A stretch of 64,000 nt of DNA. Origin: Methanolobus sp. WCC4 (lineage in GTDB: Archaea > Halobacteriota > Methanosarcinia > Methanosarcinales > Methanosarcinaceae). A program made the position numbers and the translations under genes. Below the pieces are notes generated by a model that did no database searches, was not told the origin of the DNA, and saw only the letters and a program-made list of their open reading frames with translations. Where the stretch lies: positions 2,524,480 through 2,588,479 of the forward strand of contig NZ_CP150629.1 of NCBI RefSeq assembly GCF_038022665.1, read 5' to 3'. Positions 1-8,972 of this stretch are shown here, piece after piece. How positions within the stretch are numbered: the first letter of the stretch is position 1; every line of letters begins with the position of its first letter.

Positions 1-1542
1 AATTGTACCTCCATTCCGGGCCTTGACCAGATCAACAATGCTGCTCGAGCCATAGATATTACTCCTTCCGTCCACTTCATGCTGCGAGAACTCATCGATC
101 CACTCCAGCAGTTCAGGATCTGTGTTATCATCGGTCTTGATCAACAGGTTCAACTGATCCTGACCACCCAGGATATCGGCCATATGTGTCAGGTCTATCA
201 ACGCAGGAAGATCCTGAGGTACAAAGGTCTCAGTATCCGTCTGGATGGGGACCATGGTATCAGCGACAAGTCCGCCAACACAAAGGGAAGCTGCAACAGC
301 GATGATCAGTACCGGATGATGCATTGAGAATGTAGATATGCCTTTGAGTGCCTTTTCCAGGAGATCAGGTCCTTTTTCAATGGTTTCATGAGAGGAGGCT
401 TTTTTGTTAGAGGATGAACTTTTCAATCCAAGTTTTGCCAGGATATTCTTCTCCGAAAGCCTATGGAAACCATATAGTACTGTGACTCCCACGAATAATG
501 AAGACAGGAAACACATCACAATTCCGATCATCAGGAGTTTTCCGAAATCCTGTATCATGGGGACAGTGGATGTAAGCAGTGAAATGAAACCAAGTGCTGT
601 TATTATGAGTGCGATCAGTACTGCAGGACCGGTATGTTTGATGGTGTCGATAACTGCCTCTTCATCTGAATAGCCTTCTTCCAGTTCCTCTTCAATACGG
701 TTATGGAACTGGATGGCATAATCTATACCAAGTCCGATAAGTACCGGGAAGGCGGACATGGAGACCATTGTCATGGGAATATCCAGATAACCCATGGCAC
801 CAAAGGTGAAAATGATACCAAGTATGACTATTGGAAGTGGAAGAAGTCTCCACCTTACATGCCTGAAGACAAGGTACAGAACGACTATCATGAGAAGAAC
901 GGAGATCATAAGCAAAGTACCCATACTGGTATTCATTGCCTCGTTCATCTCTACCATGAATGCAGGATCACCGGTCACGATCACAGTATAATCCCCGGGG
1001 AAATTGGCCAGCTCGATGGCAGTCCTGGTTTCCCTGAGGATCTCCTCTTTAGTATCATCAGAAGTTGTTGCTTCAACAACCACTGTCATTGTTGCATGAG
1101 TCTCATCGGGCATGAAATAGGTAGGGACCGATGAGCTGATGATCTCATCAATTACTGTCTCATCATCAGGGATCTCACTCCTTCCCGTCATCTGGTAATT
1201 TGCCTCTTTGATCACAGAAGATGGCGAAACTACCTGGATCACCCCGGGAATGTTGACCGTTGATCCGTATGCCCTGTCCATCGCCTTGAGAAGTTCAGGA
1301 TTGGTTACATCACTGCCTTCTACCATTATTACGATGGATTCAGTACCAAAGAGATTCTGATAAAGGTGATCAAAATTCTGATATAGTTGAGAGTTCTTGT
1401 CTACAAAGGTATCAGTTCCTGATGCCATACCTATGTACTGGGCACCCTGAAATGATATTATCATGAAAAGCACAGTGATCAATACGATAGGTATCGTATT
1501 GTTCTCAATGAAAACACCCAGTTTTTCAAAGATATTTTTAAT
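1..1542 (-). CDS. MMPL/RND-superfamily exporter (HAE3-like), truncated by window edge
   Basis: The minus-strand frame stays open from about 1542 to the window edge and is missing its C-terminal part. The translation begins IKNIFEKLGVFIENNTIPIV, runs into a membrane segment, then a large extracytoplasmic loop, then several membrane segments (for example FPVLIGLGIDYAIQF and VLIALIITALGFISLLTS). This is the layout of archaeal RND/MMPL exporters, which export lipophilic substrates using ion gradients. An in-frame stop at 1555-1557 and a GGAGA ribosome site at 1550-1554 leave no ATG, GTG or TTG at the expected distance; the codon eight bases after GGAG is ATT at 1540-1542. A TATA-like run lies near 1605-1615. 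The substrate is unknown. The family call is firm; the start codon is not. Confidence 0.8.
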   Translation of the reverse strand, partial: MKNIFEKLGVFIENNTIPIVLITVLFMIISFQGAQYIGMASGTDTFVDKNSQLYQNFDHLYQNLFGTESIVIMVEGSDVTNPELLKAMDRAYGSTVNIPGVIQVVSPSSVIKEANYQMTGRSEIPDDETVIDEIISSSVPTYFMPDETHATMTVVVEATTSDDTKEEILRETRTAIELANFPGDYTVIVTGDPAFMVEMNEAMNTSMGTLLMISVLLMIVVLYLVFRHVRWRLLPLPIVILGIIFTFGAMGYLDIPMTMVSMSAFPVLIGLGIDYAIQFHNRIEEELEEGYSDEEAVIDTIKHTGPAVLIALIITALGFISLLTSTVPMIQDFGKLLMIGIVMCFLSSLFVGVTVLYGFHRLSEKNILAKLGLKSSSSNKKASSHETIEKGPDLLEKALKGISTFSMHHPVLIIAVAASLCVGGLVADTMVPIQTDTETFVPQDLPALIDLTHMADILGGQDQLNLLIKTDDNTDPELLEWIDEFSQHEVDGRSNIYGSSSIVDLVKARNGGTI

Positions 1543-2157
1543 GTTTAACTCTCCTTATTCTTATTTTAATAATAAAACCCTTAACTAGTTGTTTTAATTG
1601 TGATATTGATATTTAAGGGTTTTACCCCTAAATAAACCGGGTAAAAGTGAAATATTTCCAGTAAATTGATTATAAGTGAAGTAGAAACGATGACCGAATT
1701 AGCCAAAAAAGCACAGCTGTAAATGGTATGGAGGTCATTTTTGAACATACATTTTTTTGCTATATTCAGAGGTACCTGACTATATATCGACATGTCTGTG
1801 TGCATGAACACATGTATGATATATAAATTCACCGATATGTGACTGCCGGATTATATAGAATTCAAATTGAACAGGAAAATTCGATCCATGAGAAAACAGG
1901 GTTTGAGACATCCTGAAAAGGATGCCTCGTTTGGGGGTTGGATAGGTGGTACTAAACTACACGAAAACGTGTTGTTGATGGTACACAGGTCATAATAAGA
2001 AGGATTAGTACTTAAGTCTTTCTATTTATCGAAAGGTTAGGCTATGAAAATATTAGTTTTGCTCTTAATAGTGCTGCTTGTGAGGAAAAATATGTAACAC
2101 ACATCCTTATCAGATGTATCCACGATGTTAAAGGGATACAGATATGAATGAATCGAT

Positions 2158-2184
2158 GCCTGTCAGGAGAGGAAACTGACAGGC
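2158..2184. repeat. Perfect 9-bp inverted repeat (isolated hairpin)
   Basis: GCCTGTCAG at 2158-2166 and CTGACAGGC at 2176-2184 are exact reverse complements around a 9-base purine-rich loop (GAGAGGAAA). No T run follows closely, so a simple intrinsic terminator is not obvious. It may be part of an RNA or a protein-binding site. Confidence 0.6.
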
Positions 2185-2252
2185 CAGATAATCAATAATT
2201 TTGCGTTCAGCGTTCTGTCTGCGAAAGAACCGAACAAACTTCCAGAGGAGAA

Positions 2253-2453
2253 TTACCGGATGAACTTTTGTGATAATATGTTTCTTCCAGAACCGGGATG
2301 ACTGTCAACCATCAAAGAATCCAGGTCTACTTTCTGGTTCCGGATCCACTCTGAATCAAGATTTTTTATTGGCAATTCGCCGATATATTCTTTCAGTATC
2401 CCTACAGAGCTCACATCTTTGGCCGGATTAGATACATTGGCTTCCATATACAT
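2253..2453 (-). CDS. Possible small protein, 66 aa, unrecognised
   Basis: A 66-codon frame beginning MYMEANVSNPAKDVSS is the only plausible small gene in this gap. In its favour, a TATA-like sequence lies on the minus strand at about 2487-2494, roughly the right distance for a transcript starting near 2465, and a weak GAAGG stands before the ATG. Against it, no family is recognised, the C-terminal third looks unstructured, and length alone is not significant. It could be a gene remnant. Confidence 0.25.
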   Translation of the reverse strand: MYMEANVSNPAKDVSSVGILKEYIGELPIKNLDSEWIRNQKVDLDSLMVDSHPGSGRNILSQKFIR

Positions 2454-2482
2454 GCCTTCTTTTGACTATACAAATGTAATAT

Positions 2483-2500
2483 TTGACTATATATCGTCAA
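2483..2500. promoter_or_regulatory. Inverted repeat around a TATA-like core
   Basis: TTGAC at 2483-2487 and GTCAA at 2496-2500 flank the core TATATATC. A second TTTGACTATA lies just to the left at 2461-2470. A TATA core inside a symmetric site, repeated nearby, is what a repressor-controlled archaeal promoter looks like. It could serve the small minus-strand ORF or, less likely, the TrmB-type gene at 2707. Confidence 0.35.
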
Positions 2501-2706
2501 GTATTATTATTCATTCATTTGATATAAACTATTTCATTACACTCATATAATATACATAATAAGTTTGGAAGTGATCCATGGCTTTCGCTGCATCCAGCGA
2601 ATGAGAGTCGACGATCCAAAATGTTTATTAAAAACATCTGTATAGTTGTTTTATTCAATATATGATAAACATTTCACTCTAATAAAAACCAACCAATAGT
2701 GAAAAT

Positions 2707-3567
2707 ATGGACAGAGAAAGCTTACTAAGGGATCTGGGACTTACAAAATACGAGGCATCCGCTTATTCAACCCTTCTTAAAGAGGGGATAACGGGTGCTC
2801 AGGAACTCTCACGAAAGTCCGGCATACCTGTGGGAAAGATATACGAAGTACTTTCCAACCTCAATAACATAGGAATTGTAGAGTTCCAGAGATCAAGACC
2901 AAGAAAGTACAGGGCAATAAAACCAGAGGTTGCTCTGGACAACCTTTTCACTAAAAAGGAAGAGGACAGCAAAAATGAACTTGAGAATTTCAAGTTGAAA
3001 GTCTCGGAACTCAAGGACAATTTTTCCAATAGCAATTATCCTGATCACACCGAGATCAAGTTCTGGTCAACACTCATCGGCGAGGAGGACATTGTCAAGA
3101 ACATAAAGAACACGCTGGATGAAACCGAGAATGAGATACGACATGTAAAATCCCTTAAGGTAAAAGAAGCAATGGAAAACAAGAGCAGATGTCACAAGGA
3201 ATTAGATCCTGACTTAATTCTCCCTCTTGTTACCGATGAATTCATCAGGGCTGCAAGATCAGGGATAAAAATAAAAATGCTATTGCCTGCGAATTTTTTC
3301 ATAGCCCACCTGAAGAAGAAATACTCCCAGATAAATGATACCAGCGTCAGGAAAATGATAAAGGAGAATCTTGAAGTAAGGATCCTTGAATGTGACTATG
3401 ATTTTGTGATCATCGATGATAACGTAGCGTACATACCCATTCCTGACCCCCTGAATCCGAGCGGAATACTCGGGGAAATGAAGATGTTCGACAAGGAGTA
3501 TGCAGGAAAACTAAAGAAAAAGTATGATGAACTCTGGTCCAGAGGGGAAAGAACTGTGCTGGAATAA
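2707..3567 (+). CDS. TrmB-family transcriptional regulator
   Basis: This 286-residue protein has an N-terminal winged helix (about 1-70; LGLTKYEASAYSTLLKEG is the typical TrmB opening), a basic wing at RSRPRKYRAIKP, a coiled-coil dimerisation stretch (about 75-110) and a C-terminal sensor-like domain. TrmB proteins are archaeal regulators, many of which sense sugars, but others sense different ligands, so the effector is not predicted. No Shine-Dalgarno sequence stands before the ATG, so the message may be leaderless; a TATA-like run lies near 2656-2665. The next gene, a lipoprotein, has its own promoter-like region. Family is confident; target is unknown. Confidence 0.85.
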   Translation: MDRESLLRDLGLTKYEASAYSTLLKEGITGAQELSRKSGIPVGKIYEVLSNLNNIGIVEFQRSRPRKYRAIKPEVALDNLFTKKEEDSKNELENFKLKVSELKDNFSNSNYPDHTEIKFWSTLIGEEDIVKNIKNTLDETENEIRHVKSLKVKEAMENKSRCHKELDPDLILPLVTDEFIRAARSGIKIKMLLPANFFIAHLKKKYSQINDTSVRKMIKENLEVRILECDYDFVIIDDNVAYIPIPDPLNPSGILGEMKMFDKEYAGKLKKKYDELWSRGERTVLE

Positions 3568-3703
3568 GTATCCCATCACCATATGAAACCATTCCATTAG
3601 ATTTCTCAGTCTATTTTGGCCTTCATTCGTACCTGACCGGTCGCTTCTGACAGAGACACTTATATATAGTTCTATAAGAAAACTAATATAATAAGGTGAT
3701 ACA

Positions 3704-4075
3704 ATGAAGTCAAAATTACTTTTATTCCTGATAATAATGTTAGCCGCAATGGCTATGGGTTGTACCTATGAGTCCGGTGAAGAGACCTTTCTTGTGGAAA
3801 ACGGATACTACCAGTATTATGAGATGGACCTGTTAGAGTACGATATCTTAGATATGACCATTGACACAGGAAACACACCGATAAACATTTACGTTGTGGA
3901 TTCTCAGAATTTCAATAGATACGATTCCGGCAGGGATTTTTATACCGAATTTATGAGAGAAGGAACAATAAGGACACAACTGTCATTCGAAGCACCATAT
4001 GACGGCACCTACTATGTGATCTTTGAATCCATATCATCGGATGCCTATGTTGATGTGTCCTATGAGATCTACTGA
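3704..4075 (+). CDS. Small secreted lipoprotein
   Basis: The 123-residue product opens with MKSKLLLFLIIMLAAMAMGC, a lipoprotein signal peptide with lipobox AMGC, so Cys20 is the likely lipidated residue after cleavage. The mature part is acidic, rich in Tyr and Asp and predicted to be beta-rich (FEAPYDGTYYVIFES is typical of extracellular beta domains, and recalls pre-peptidase C-terminal folds). It is therefore probably anchored outside the membrane. GGTGA seven bases upstream supports the start. No catalytic motif is seen and the function is unknown. A TATA-like TTATATATAG stands at 3659-3668. Confidence 0.7.
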   Translation: MKSKLLLFLIIMLAAMAMGCTYESGEETFLVENGYYQYYEMDLLEYDILDMTIDTGNTPINIYVVDSQNFNRYDSGRDFYTEFMREGTIRTQLSFEAPYDGTYYVIFESISSDAYVDVSYEIY

Positions 4076-4385
4076 GATCTGCGCCAGATCATACCACCAA
4101 AGTGAAGATGAAGATACCTTTATTCATATTCACCATCTTTTTTATTTTTGAGGCACCTTATTTTTACTAATTGGACCTGATTCCATTCATCTTTTATTAA
4201 CAACTGATCATACTCCATAAAATATAAGCAAAGTTTATATTTTAAGTCCCCTATAAAAAATTACGGAGTCATCAAGACCCGGGATAGACAGGGGAAATAA
4301 CGGCTATTGTGGAACGTAGTTCAAATTAACCAGCTACAGGTCTGTTTCCTGTCCATTTGATAAAACAGATATTGGAGGAAAAAAT
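4076..4385 (+). other. 310-bp intergenic region with long structured leader
   Basis: No gene is visible. The TATA-like AAATATAAG near 4220 suggests transcription from about 4245, giving a leader of roughly 140 nt before the ATG at 4386. Within it GACAGGGGAAA (about 4289) and TTTCCTGTCC (about 4347) can pair, apart from a bulge. A strong ribosome site, GGAGG, ends the leader. No known riboswitch class is recognised. Confidence 0.35.
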
Positions 4386-6050
4386 ATGGGATGGTTTGAT
4401 GTCGTAGCAGGCATCGCTACAGGTGGATTATACACAGCAGGAAAGGCGATATATCAGGCAGGAAATGCTGCCGAAGAGGCAGGAGAGGCAGCCGAAGAAG
4501 CAGGCATGGCAATTGCGGTCATCGGTTCGACCATACAGGCTGTAGGAGAGCAGTTAAATTCCACTTTGAAGGAAGCAGAGGAACTCCTTACCATACAGAG
4601 ACTGACACCGAGAAGTGAAGCGGATCTGTGGGATGAGGAGAAAGCAAGGCTTGATGCCCTAAGGCAGGAAAAAACACGCCTTGAGAACAAGCTCAAAGAT
4701 AAAGGTGTCAGCGATACCAACAATTTTGATTTTAATTTCTGGGACATAATCTCAGACTTCACTGATGTCATTGAGAACTTCCAGCTCATGGCAAAGCTGG
4801 CGGCTGTGAACCAGGAGATACACGATATATTCTATCAGGAACCGGGTGTTGTCACAACAGGCATCTACAACGCCAAGGAGGTCCTTGAGCGTTTCAACAC
4901 CATCGAGCAGCCAATGATAGAGGACATCATGGCTTCCCTTGATGATAATCTTGATGTGAGCGAAGAGGTCCTTCAGGAAGTGAAGAAGCTCTTTGTGACA
5001 AAGAAGAAAGTGCCGATATCGATCGCTGACCTCAGCCCTTCCATAAGGGATCATCTTGACATGATACATGCTGACAAGCTCTACTATGAAGGGCTCATCT
5101 CACGAAAGGACACGGTCACAGCACAGCTTGGAGACATAATGAAGGTCCATCCTGTGAACAAGTTCGAGATAGCTGCGGGAGCTATCAATGTTCCAAAGGA
5201 CTATGTCTATGCAAGCAGTGTCCTTGATGATGTCATAGATGCTACTAAGATAGTCGATAACATAGATATAGCCGACTCCATAAGGGACAATACCAATTTC
5301 ACAGACAGGGTCGATGCTGTCAGGGAGACTGAGGATATAAGGGACAGCATCCGGGATAACGTGAATATCAGGGGCGCGGTCAGGTCGGTAGATTCCAGTG
5401 TGAACGACAGGGTCGCTAGGAATATAACAACATCCCAGCCTGTGATGAGAACATCGGCTACAACCAGTGCAACAGCCAGAAGCAGCACGACAGTTGCAGC
5501 CGGTGCCAATAAGGAGATAGCGAATATCTCAGCGGCCAATATAGCCAGACTTGCAACATCGGTCAGGAAAGGCACTGCCACTTCCATGTCCATGATGCAG
5601 CCATACGGAGCAAAGATATCCGCATCCCTGAGTACAAAGTTCGACGGCTACCAGCGTAACTACGACCTGATGAAGGCGCAGAAGGCTTTCTACTTCAGGC
5701 AGACCCTGAAGATGGAGAAGAAATACGAACTTCTTGCCAATAAATGGGTGGAAGAACCGGGAATCATCCCCAAGACGCTGGATGAACTGCACGGCGTGCT
5801 TCACAATGTCAGGACAGAGGAACAGCCACGTATCGACCAGGTCCTTGATAATGTCAATGCCACCCTTGAAGAAGCACAGGGAACCGTTGAGAAAGCCAAC
5901 GAGACCATGGATTCCGTGAAGAATGCACTCTCCATACTGGATTTTGATACAAAGTATCTTAAAATCGGAGGAATGGTGATCGGCGGGCTTGTGGTGCTAA
6001 ACCTCTTCTTCGGACTGCTTGTTCTGATAAGAATGACACTAGGACTCTAA
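4386..6050 (+). CDS. Coiled-coil protein with C-terminal membrane anchor, internally duplicated; unknown function
   Basis: This 554-residue protein is not a family I recognise. It starts with a glycine/alanine-rich amphipathic stretch (GIATGGLYTAGKAIYQAG), continues as long charged helices likely to be coiled coil, has a Ser/Thr/Ala-rich middle (about 345-400), and ends in a membrane helix (about 528-550, IGGMVIGGLVVLNLFFGLLVL). A module occurs twice: EPGVVTTGIYN with EQPMIEDIM near residues 155-185, and EPGIIPKTLDE with EQPRIDQVL near 455-490. GGAGG ahead of the ATG is a strong ribosome site. It converges on clpB and shares a terminator with it. A scaffold or membrane-associated structural role is possible but is inference. 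Confidence 0.75.
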   Translation: MGWFDVVAGIATGGLYTAGKAIYQAGNAAEEAGEAAEEAGMAIAVIGSTIQAVGEQLNSTLKEAEELLTIQRLTPRSEADLWDEEKARLDALRQEKTRLENKLKDKGVSDTNNFDFNFWDIISDFTDVIENFQLMAKLAAVNQEIHDIFYQEPGVVTTGIYNAKEVLERFNTIEQPMIEDIMASLDDNLDVSEEVLQEVKKLFVTKKKVPISIADLSPSIRDHLDMIHADKLYYEGLISRKDTVTAQLGDIMKVHPVNKFEIAAGAINVPKDYVYASSVLDDVIDATKIVDNIDIADSIRDNTNFTDRVDAVRETEDIRDSIRDNVNIRGAVRSVDSSVNDRVARNITTSQPVMRTSATTSATARSSTTVAAGANKEIANISAANIARLATSVRKGTATSMSMMQPYGAKISASLSTKFDGYQRNYDLMKAQKAFYFRQTLKMEKKYELLANKWVEEPGIIPKTLDELHGVLHNVRTEEQPRIDQVLDNVNATLEEAQGTVEKANETMDSVKNALSILDFDTKYLKIGGMVIGGLVVLNLFFGLLVLIRMTLGL

Positions 6051-6085
6051 TATCCTGAATGGAAGACAGACAAAAAAGAATTACA

Positions 6086-6105
6086 TGGATGCCGTCTGGC
6101 ATCCA
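6086..6105. terminator. Bidirectional terminator between the coiled-coil gene and clpB
   Basis: TGGATGCC at 6086-6093 pairs exactly with GGCATCCA at 6098-6105 around the loop GTCT. An A run lies on the left (6071-6076) and a T run on the right (6112-6116), so it can end transcripts from both directions. Confidence 0.75.
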
Positions 6106-6124
6106 CATCTGATTTTTATTTGAA

Positions 6125-8740
6125 TTATTCTTCAGACCTGACATCCACGGTCAGCTCACTACCGTTGCTGTCCACATGGACCGTTGCGCCTTCCGGAACC
6201 TCGCCTGCAACGATGAGCTTCGCGATCATGGTCTCGACCTCGTTCTGGATGACACGCTTGAGCGGCCTTGCACCGAAGGTTGCGCTGTAGCCGGCCTCCG
6301 AGAGATATGCCTTTGCAGCATCCGTAAGCTCAAGACCGATACGCTTGTCCCTGAGCCTGTCAACAAGATCGGCAGCCTTGATGTCAACGATCTCAACAAG
6401 CTCTTCCGGCTTCAGTGCATGGAAGAGAGCGATCTCATCGATACGGTTGAGGAACTCCGGTCTGAAGAACTTCCCGAGCTCGGTCATGGCACGCATCTGG
6501 AGAATGTTGTAATCAACTGTCTCCTCGGTCTCACCAGACTCAAGAAGGTCTGTCAGGTCACCTGCGAAGATGTTCGAGGTCATGATGATCAGCGTGTTCT
6601 TGAAGTCAACCGTCCTTCCCTTTGAATCGGTCAGGCGGCCGTCATCAAGGATCTGCAACATGACGTTGAACACATCAGGGTGCGCCTTCTCTATCTCATC
6701 GAAGAGAACCACAGAGTAAGGTCTTCTGCGAACTGCCTCTGTGAGCTGTCCACCCTCGTCATGTCCGATATAACCTGGTGGTGCACCGATCATTCTTGAA
6801 ACTGTGTGCTTCTCCATGTACTCTGACATGTCGATACGCACCATGTTGTTCTCATCATCGAACAGCTCAGCTGCAAGTGCCTTCACAAGCTCGGTCTTAC
6901 CAACACCTGTCGGACCAAGGAAGATGAAACTGCCGATAGGCCTTCTCGGGTCCTTGATACCTGCATAGTTACGTATGACAGCATCTGCAACTGCCTTTAC
7001 GGCCTCACTCTGACCGATGATACGCCTGTGAAGGTTATCCTCGAAATGGACCAGCTTCTCACGCTGACCTTCCATTAGCCTTGTAACAGGTATGTGAGTC
7101 CACTGGCTGACAACCTCTGCAATGTCCTCTTCACCGACCTCCTCGTTCAGGAGCATATCGCCCTGCATTTCCTGAAGCTGCTTCTCTTCCTCTGCATACT
7201 GGTGTTGCAGCGGGATGAGTGTTCCGTACTTCAGCTTCGAGGCCAGTTCAAGGTTGTTATCGTTCTCAGCAAGTTCGAGCTGGACCTTGATATCCTCTAT
7301 TTCCTCCTTCAGGGCACCAAGATCAGAGATAGCTTCCTTCTCGCGGTCCCATCTGGCACGCATTGCATCGGATTCTGCCCTGATGTCGGCAAGTTCCTTC
7401 TCAAGCATTTCCAGACGGTCCTTTGAAGCAGCATCCTTCTCCTTCTTCAGCGCCTCACGCTCGATCTCAAGCTGCATGATCTTACGGTCTGCCTCATCAA
7501 GCTCTGCCGGCTTACTGTCAATGGCAGTTCTCTTCTTTGCGGCAGCCTCGTCCACAAGGTCGATAGCCTTGTCAGGAAGGAAACGGTCCGCAATATAACG
7601 GTCACTCATGATAGCAGCGGCAACAAGTGAGGAATCCTTCATACGGACACCATGATGGACCTCGTACTTTTCCTTCAGGCCACGCAATATGGAGATGGTA
7701 TCCTCTACCGTAGGCTCTTCAACGAATACCGGCAGGAACCTGCGTTCAAGTGCAGCATCCTTTTCGATGTACTTACGATACTCATCGATCGTAGTGGCAC
7801 CGATACAGTGAAGTTCCCCACGTGCAAGCATTGGCTTCAGGAGGTTTCCTGCATCCATGGCGCCTTCCGTGGCACCTGCACCTACGATGGTGTGGATCTC
7901 ATCGATGAAGAGGATTATCTGGCCTTCGGATTCTGATACTTCCTTGAGAACGGCCTTGAGCCTTTCCTCGAACTCACCACGGAACTTAGCGCCCGCGATA
8001 AGTGAACCCATATCAAGGGCGATGATACGCTTATCCTTCATGGCATCGGGAACATCACGCTTGGCGATACGCTGTGCAAGTCCCTCGACAATAGCCGTCT
8101 TACCGACACCAGCCTCACCGATGAGCACAGGATTGTTCTTCCTGCGGCGTGAGAGGATCTCCACCGAGTGCCTTATCTCATGGTCCCTTCCGATCACAGG
8201 GTCAAGTTTACCCTGTGATGCAAGTTCTGTGAAATCGATCCCGTACTTCTTTAGTGGTTCCATTGTATCTTCAGGATTATCAGAAGTTATCTTTCTATTC
8301 CCCCTTACCTGCTTTATTGCTTCGAGAAGCCTGTCACGGGTCACACCCTCACTTGCAAGGATCTTGCCACACTGGCTGTCCTTCTCCCCGACCATTGCAA
8401 GTAAGAGATGTTCGACACTGACATAATCATCATTCATCTTTCCGGCTTCCTGTGAGGCAGTATCAAGGATACGTCTCATGGTCTGTGTCATGTAGACCTG
8501 CTCACCGCCCGGACCTGATACCTGTGGAAGGTTCTCAAGCTGTGCTTCGACCTTCTGCTTCAGACGGTCCACCGGAATATCCATGTTCTGTAATAATGTA
8601 GTTACAAGTCCCCCACTCTGTTCAAGCAATGCAAGGAACATGTGTTCACAATCTATCTGCTGATTCCTGTATCTTGCAGCGATCGTGCTTGAGCCCTGAA
8701 TAGCTTCCTGGGCTTTCTGTGTGAAACGTTCAATGTCCAT
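6125..8740 (-). CDS. clpB: ClpB/Hsp104-type protein disaggregase
   Basis: The 871-residue protein has the full ClpB layout: N-terminal Clp domain (1-145), first AAA+ module with Walker A GEAGVGKT (208-215) and Walker [10 protein letters not shown], a coiled-coil middle domain (about 405-525), and a second AAA+ module with GPTGVGKT and [11 protein letters not shown]. It extracts polypeptides from aggregates with ATP and DnaK/DnaJ in the cytoplasm. There is no IGF/IGL ClpP-binding loop that I can see, as expected for ClpB. ClpB is patchy in archaea and is generally thought to be acquired from bacteria. GGGAG stands nine bases before the ATG. A palindrome overlaps its TATA box and a winged-helix gene is divergent to it, suggesting local repression. 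Confidence 0.96.
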   Translation of the reverse strand: MDIERFTQKAQEAIQGSSTIAARYRNQQIDCEHMFLALLEQSGGLVTTLLQNMDIPVDRLKQKVEAQLENLPQVSGPGGEQVYMTQTMRRILDTASQEAGKMNDDYVSVEHLLLAMVGEKDSQCGKILASEGVTRDRLLEAIKQVRGNRKITSDNPEDTMEPLKKYGIDFTELASQGKLDPVIGRDHEIRHSVEILSRRRKNNPVLIGEAGVGKTAIVEGLAQRIAKRDVPDAMKDKRIIALDMGSLIAGAKFRGEFEERLKAVLKEVSESEGQIILFIDEIHTIVGAGATEGAMDAGNLLKPMLARGELHCIGATTIDEYRKYIEKDAALERRFLPVFVEEPTVEDTISILRGLKEKYEVHHGVRMKDSSLVAAAIMSDRYIADRFLPDKAIDLVDEAAAKKRTAIDSKPAELDEADRKIMQLEIEREALKKEKDAASKDRLEMLEKELADIRAESDAMRARWDREKEAISDLGALKEEIEDIKVQLELAENDNNLELASKLKYGTLIPLQHQYAEEEKQLQEMQGDMLLNEEVGEEDIAEVVSQWTHIPVTRLMEGQREKLVHFEDNLHRRIIGQSEAVKAVADAVIRNYAGIKDPRRPIGSFIFLGPTGVGKTELVKALAAELFDDENNMVRIDMSEYMEKHTVSRMIGAPPGYIGHDEGGQLTEAVRRRPYSVVLFDEIEKAHPDVFNVMLQILDDGRLTDSKGRTVDFKNTLIIMTSNIFAGDLTDLLESGETEETVDYNILQMRAMTELGKFFRPEFLNRIDEIALFHALKPEELVEIVDIKAADLVDRLRDKRIGLELTDAAKAYLSEAGYSATFGARPLKRVIQNEVETMIAKLIVAGEVPEGATVHVDSNGSELTVDVRSEE

Positions 8741-8851
8741 TATTATAAACTCCCCGGGATCGACATTCCCATTATTTAATTTTATAATGTTTTGCTTAAA
8801 TCACTTTTGACACGTTTTTCAGGGACCTATCCCACCGATCAACTGAGCAAT

Positions 8852-8871
8852 TATATCAGGGACCTGATATA
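8852..8871. promoter_or_regulatory. Operator palindrome overlapping the clpB TATA box
   Basis: TATATCAGG (8852-8860) and CCTGATATA (8863-8871) form a perfect 9-bp inverted repeat with a 2-base centre. The right arm overlaps the minus-strand TATA element TTTATATATC (8866-8875) that best fits clpB, about 130 bases before its start codon. A protein bound here would block TBP/TFB. The partner is inferred to be the product of the divergent gene at 8973. Confidence 0.65.
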
Positions 8872-8904
8872 TAAACCTTTTGCAAAAAATGGCTATTTTA
8901 TCAG

Positions 8905-8929
8905 TTTTATCGAAATGATATCGATAAAA
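8905..8929. promoter_or_regulatory. Second palindrome, upstream of the divergent regulator promoter
   Basis: TTTTATCGA (8905-8913) and TCGATAAAA (8921-8929) are exact reverse complements separated by 7 bases. The site ends 12 bases before the TATA box TTTATATA (8941-8948) of the downstream gene. Its sequence differs from the 8852 palindrome, so the two may bind different proteins, or only one may be the autoregulatory site. Confidence 0.6.
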
Positions 8930-8972
8930 TGTAGGGAACATTTATATACCAATGGTCCAATAGATTAAGTCT

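Larger units (their letters stand above)
1543..2706. other. 1.16-kb intergenic gap with hairpins and promoter-like sites
   Basis: No convincing long gene is visible. A TATA-like box at 1850-1858 is followed by a hairpin at 1909-1924 (arms CATCCT/AGGATG, GAAA tetraloop, extended by GAG/CTC outside a mismatch), a second small hairpin at 1959-1972 (ACACG/CGTGT, AAAA loop), and a stronger one at 2158-2184. The 13-mer TGACTATATATCG occurs at 1777-1789 and again at 2484-2496. The region could hold an untranslated small RNA starting near 1880, a decayed gene, or only regulatory DNA. A weak 66-codon ORF at 2253-2453 is listed separately. Confidence 0.5.

Noticed and set aside
1581-1832. 83-codon minus-strand ORF in the first gap
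   Set aside because: AT-rich chance frame with no ribosome site; it overlaps the probable promoter of the MMPL exporter.
7857-8426. 189-codon ORF opposite clpB
   Set aside because: Antisense shadow of the conserved first AAA+ module; composition is Ser/Arg-rich as expected of a shadow frame.
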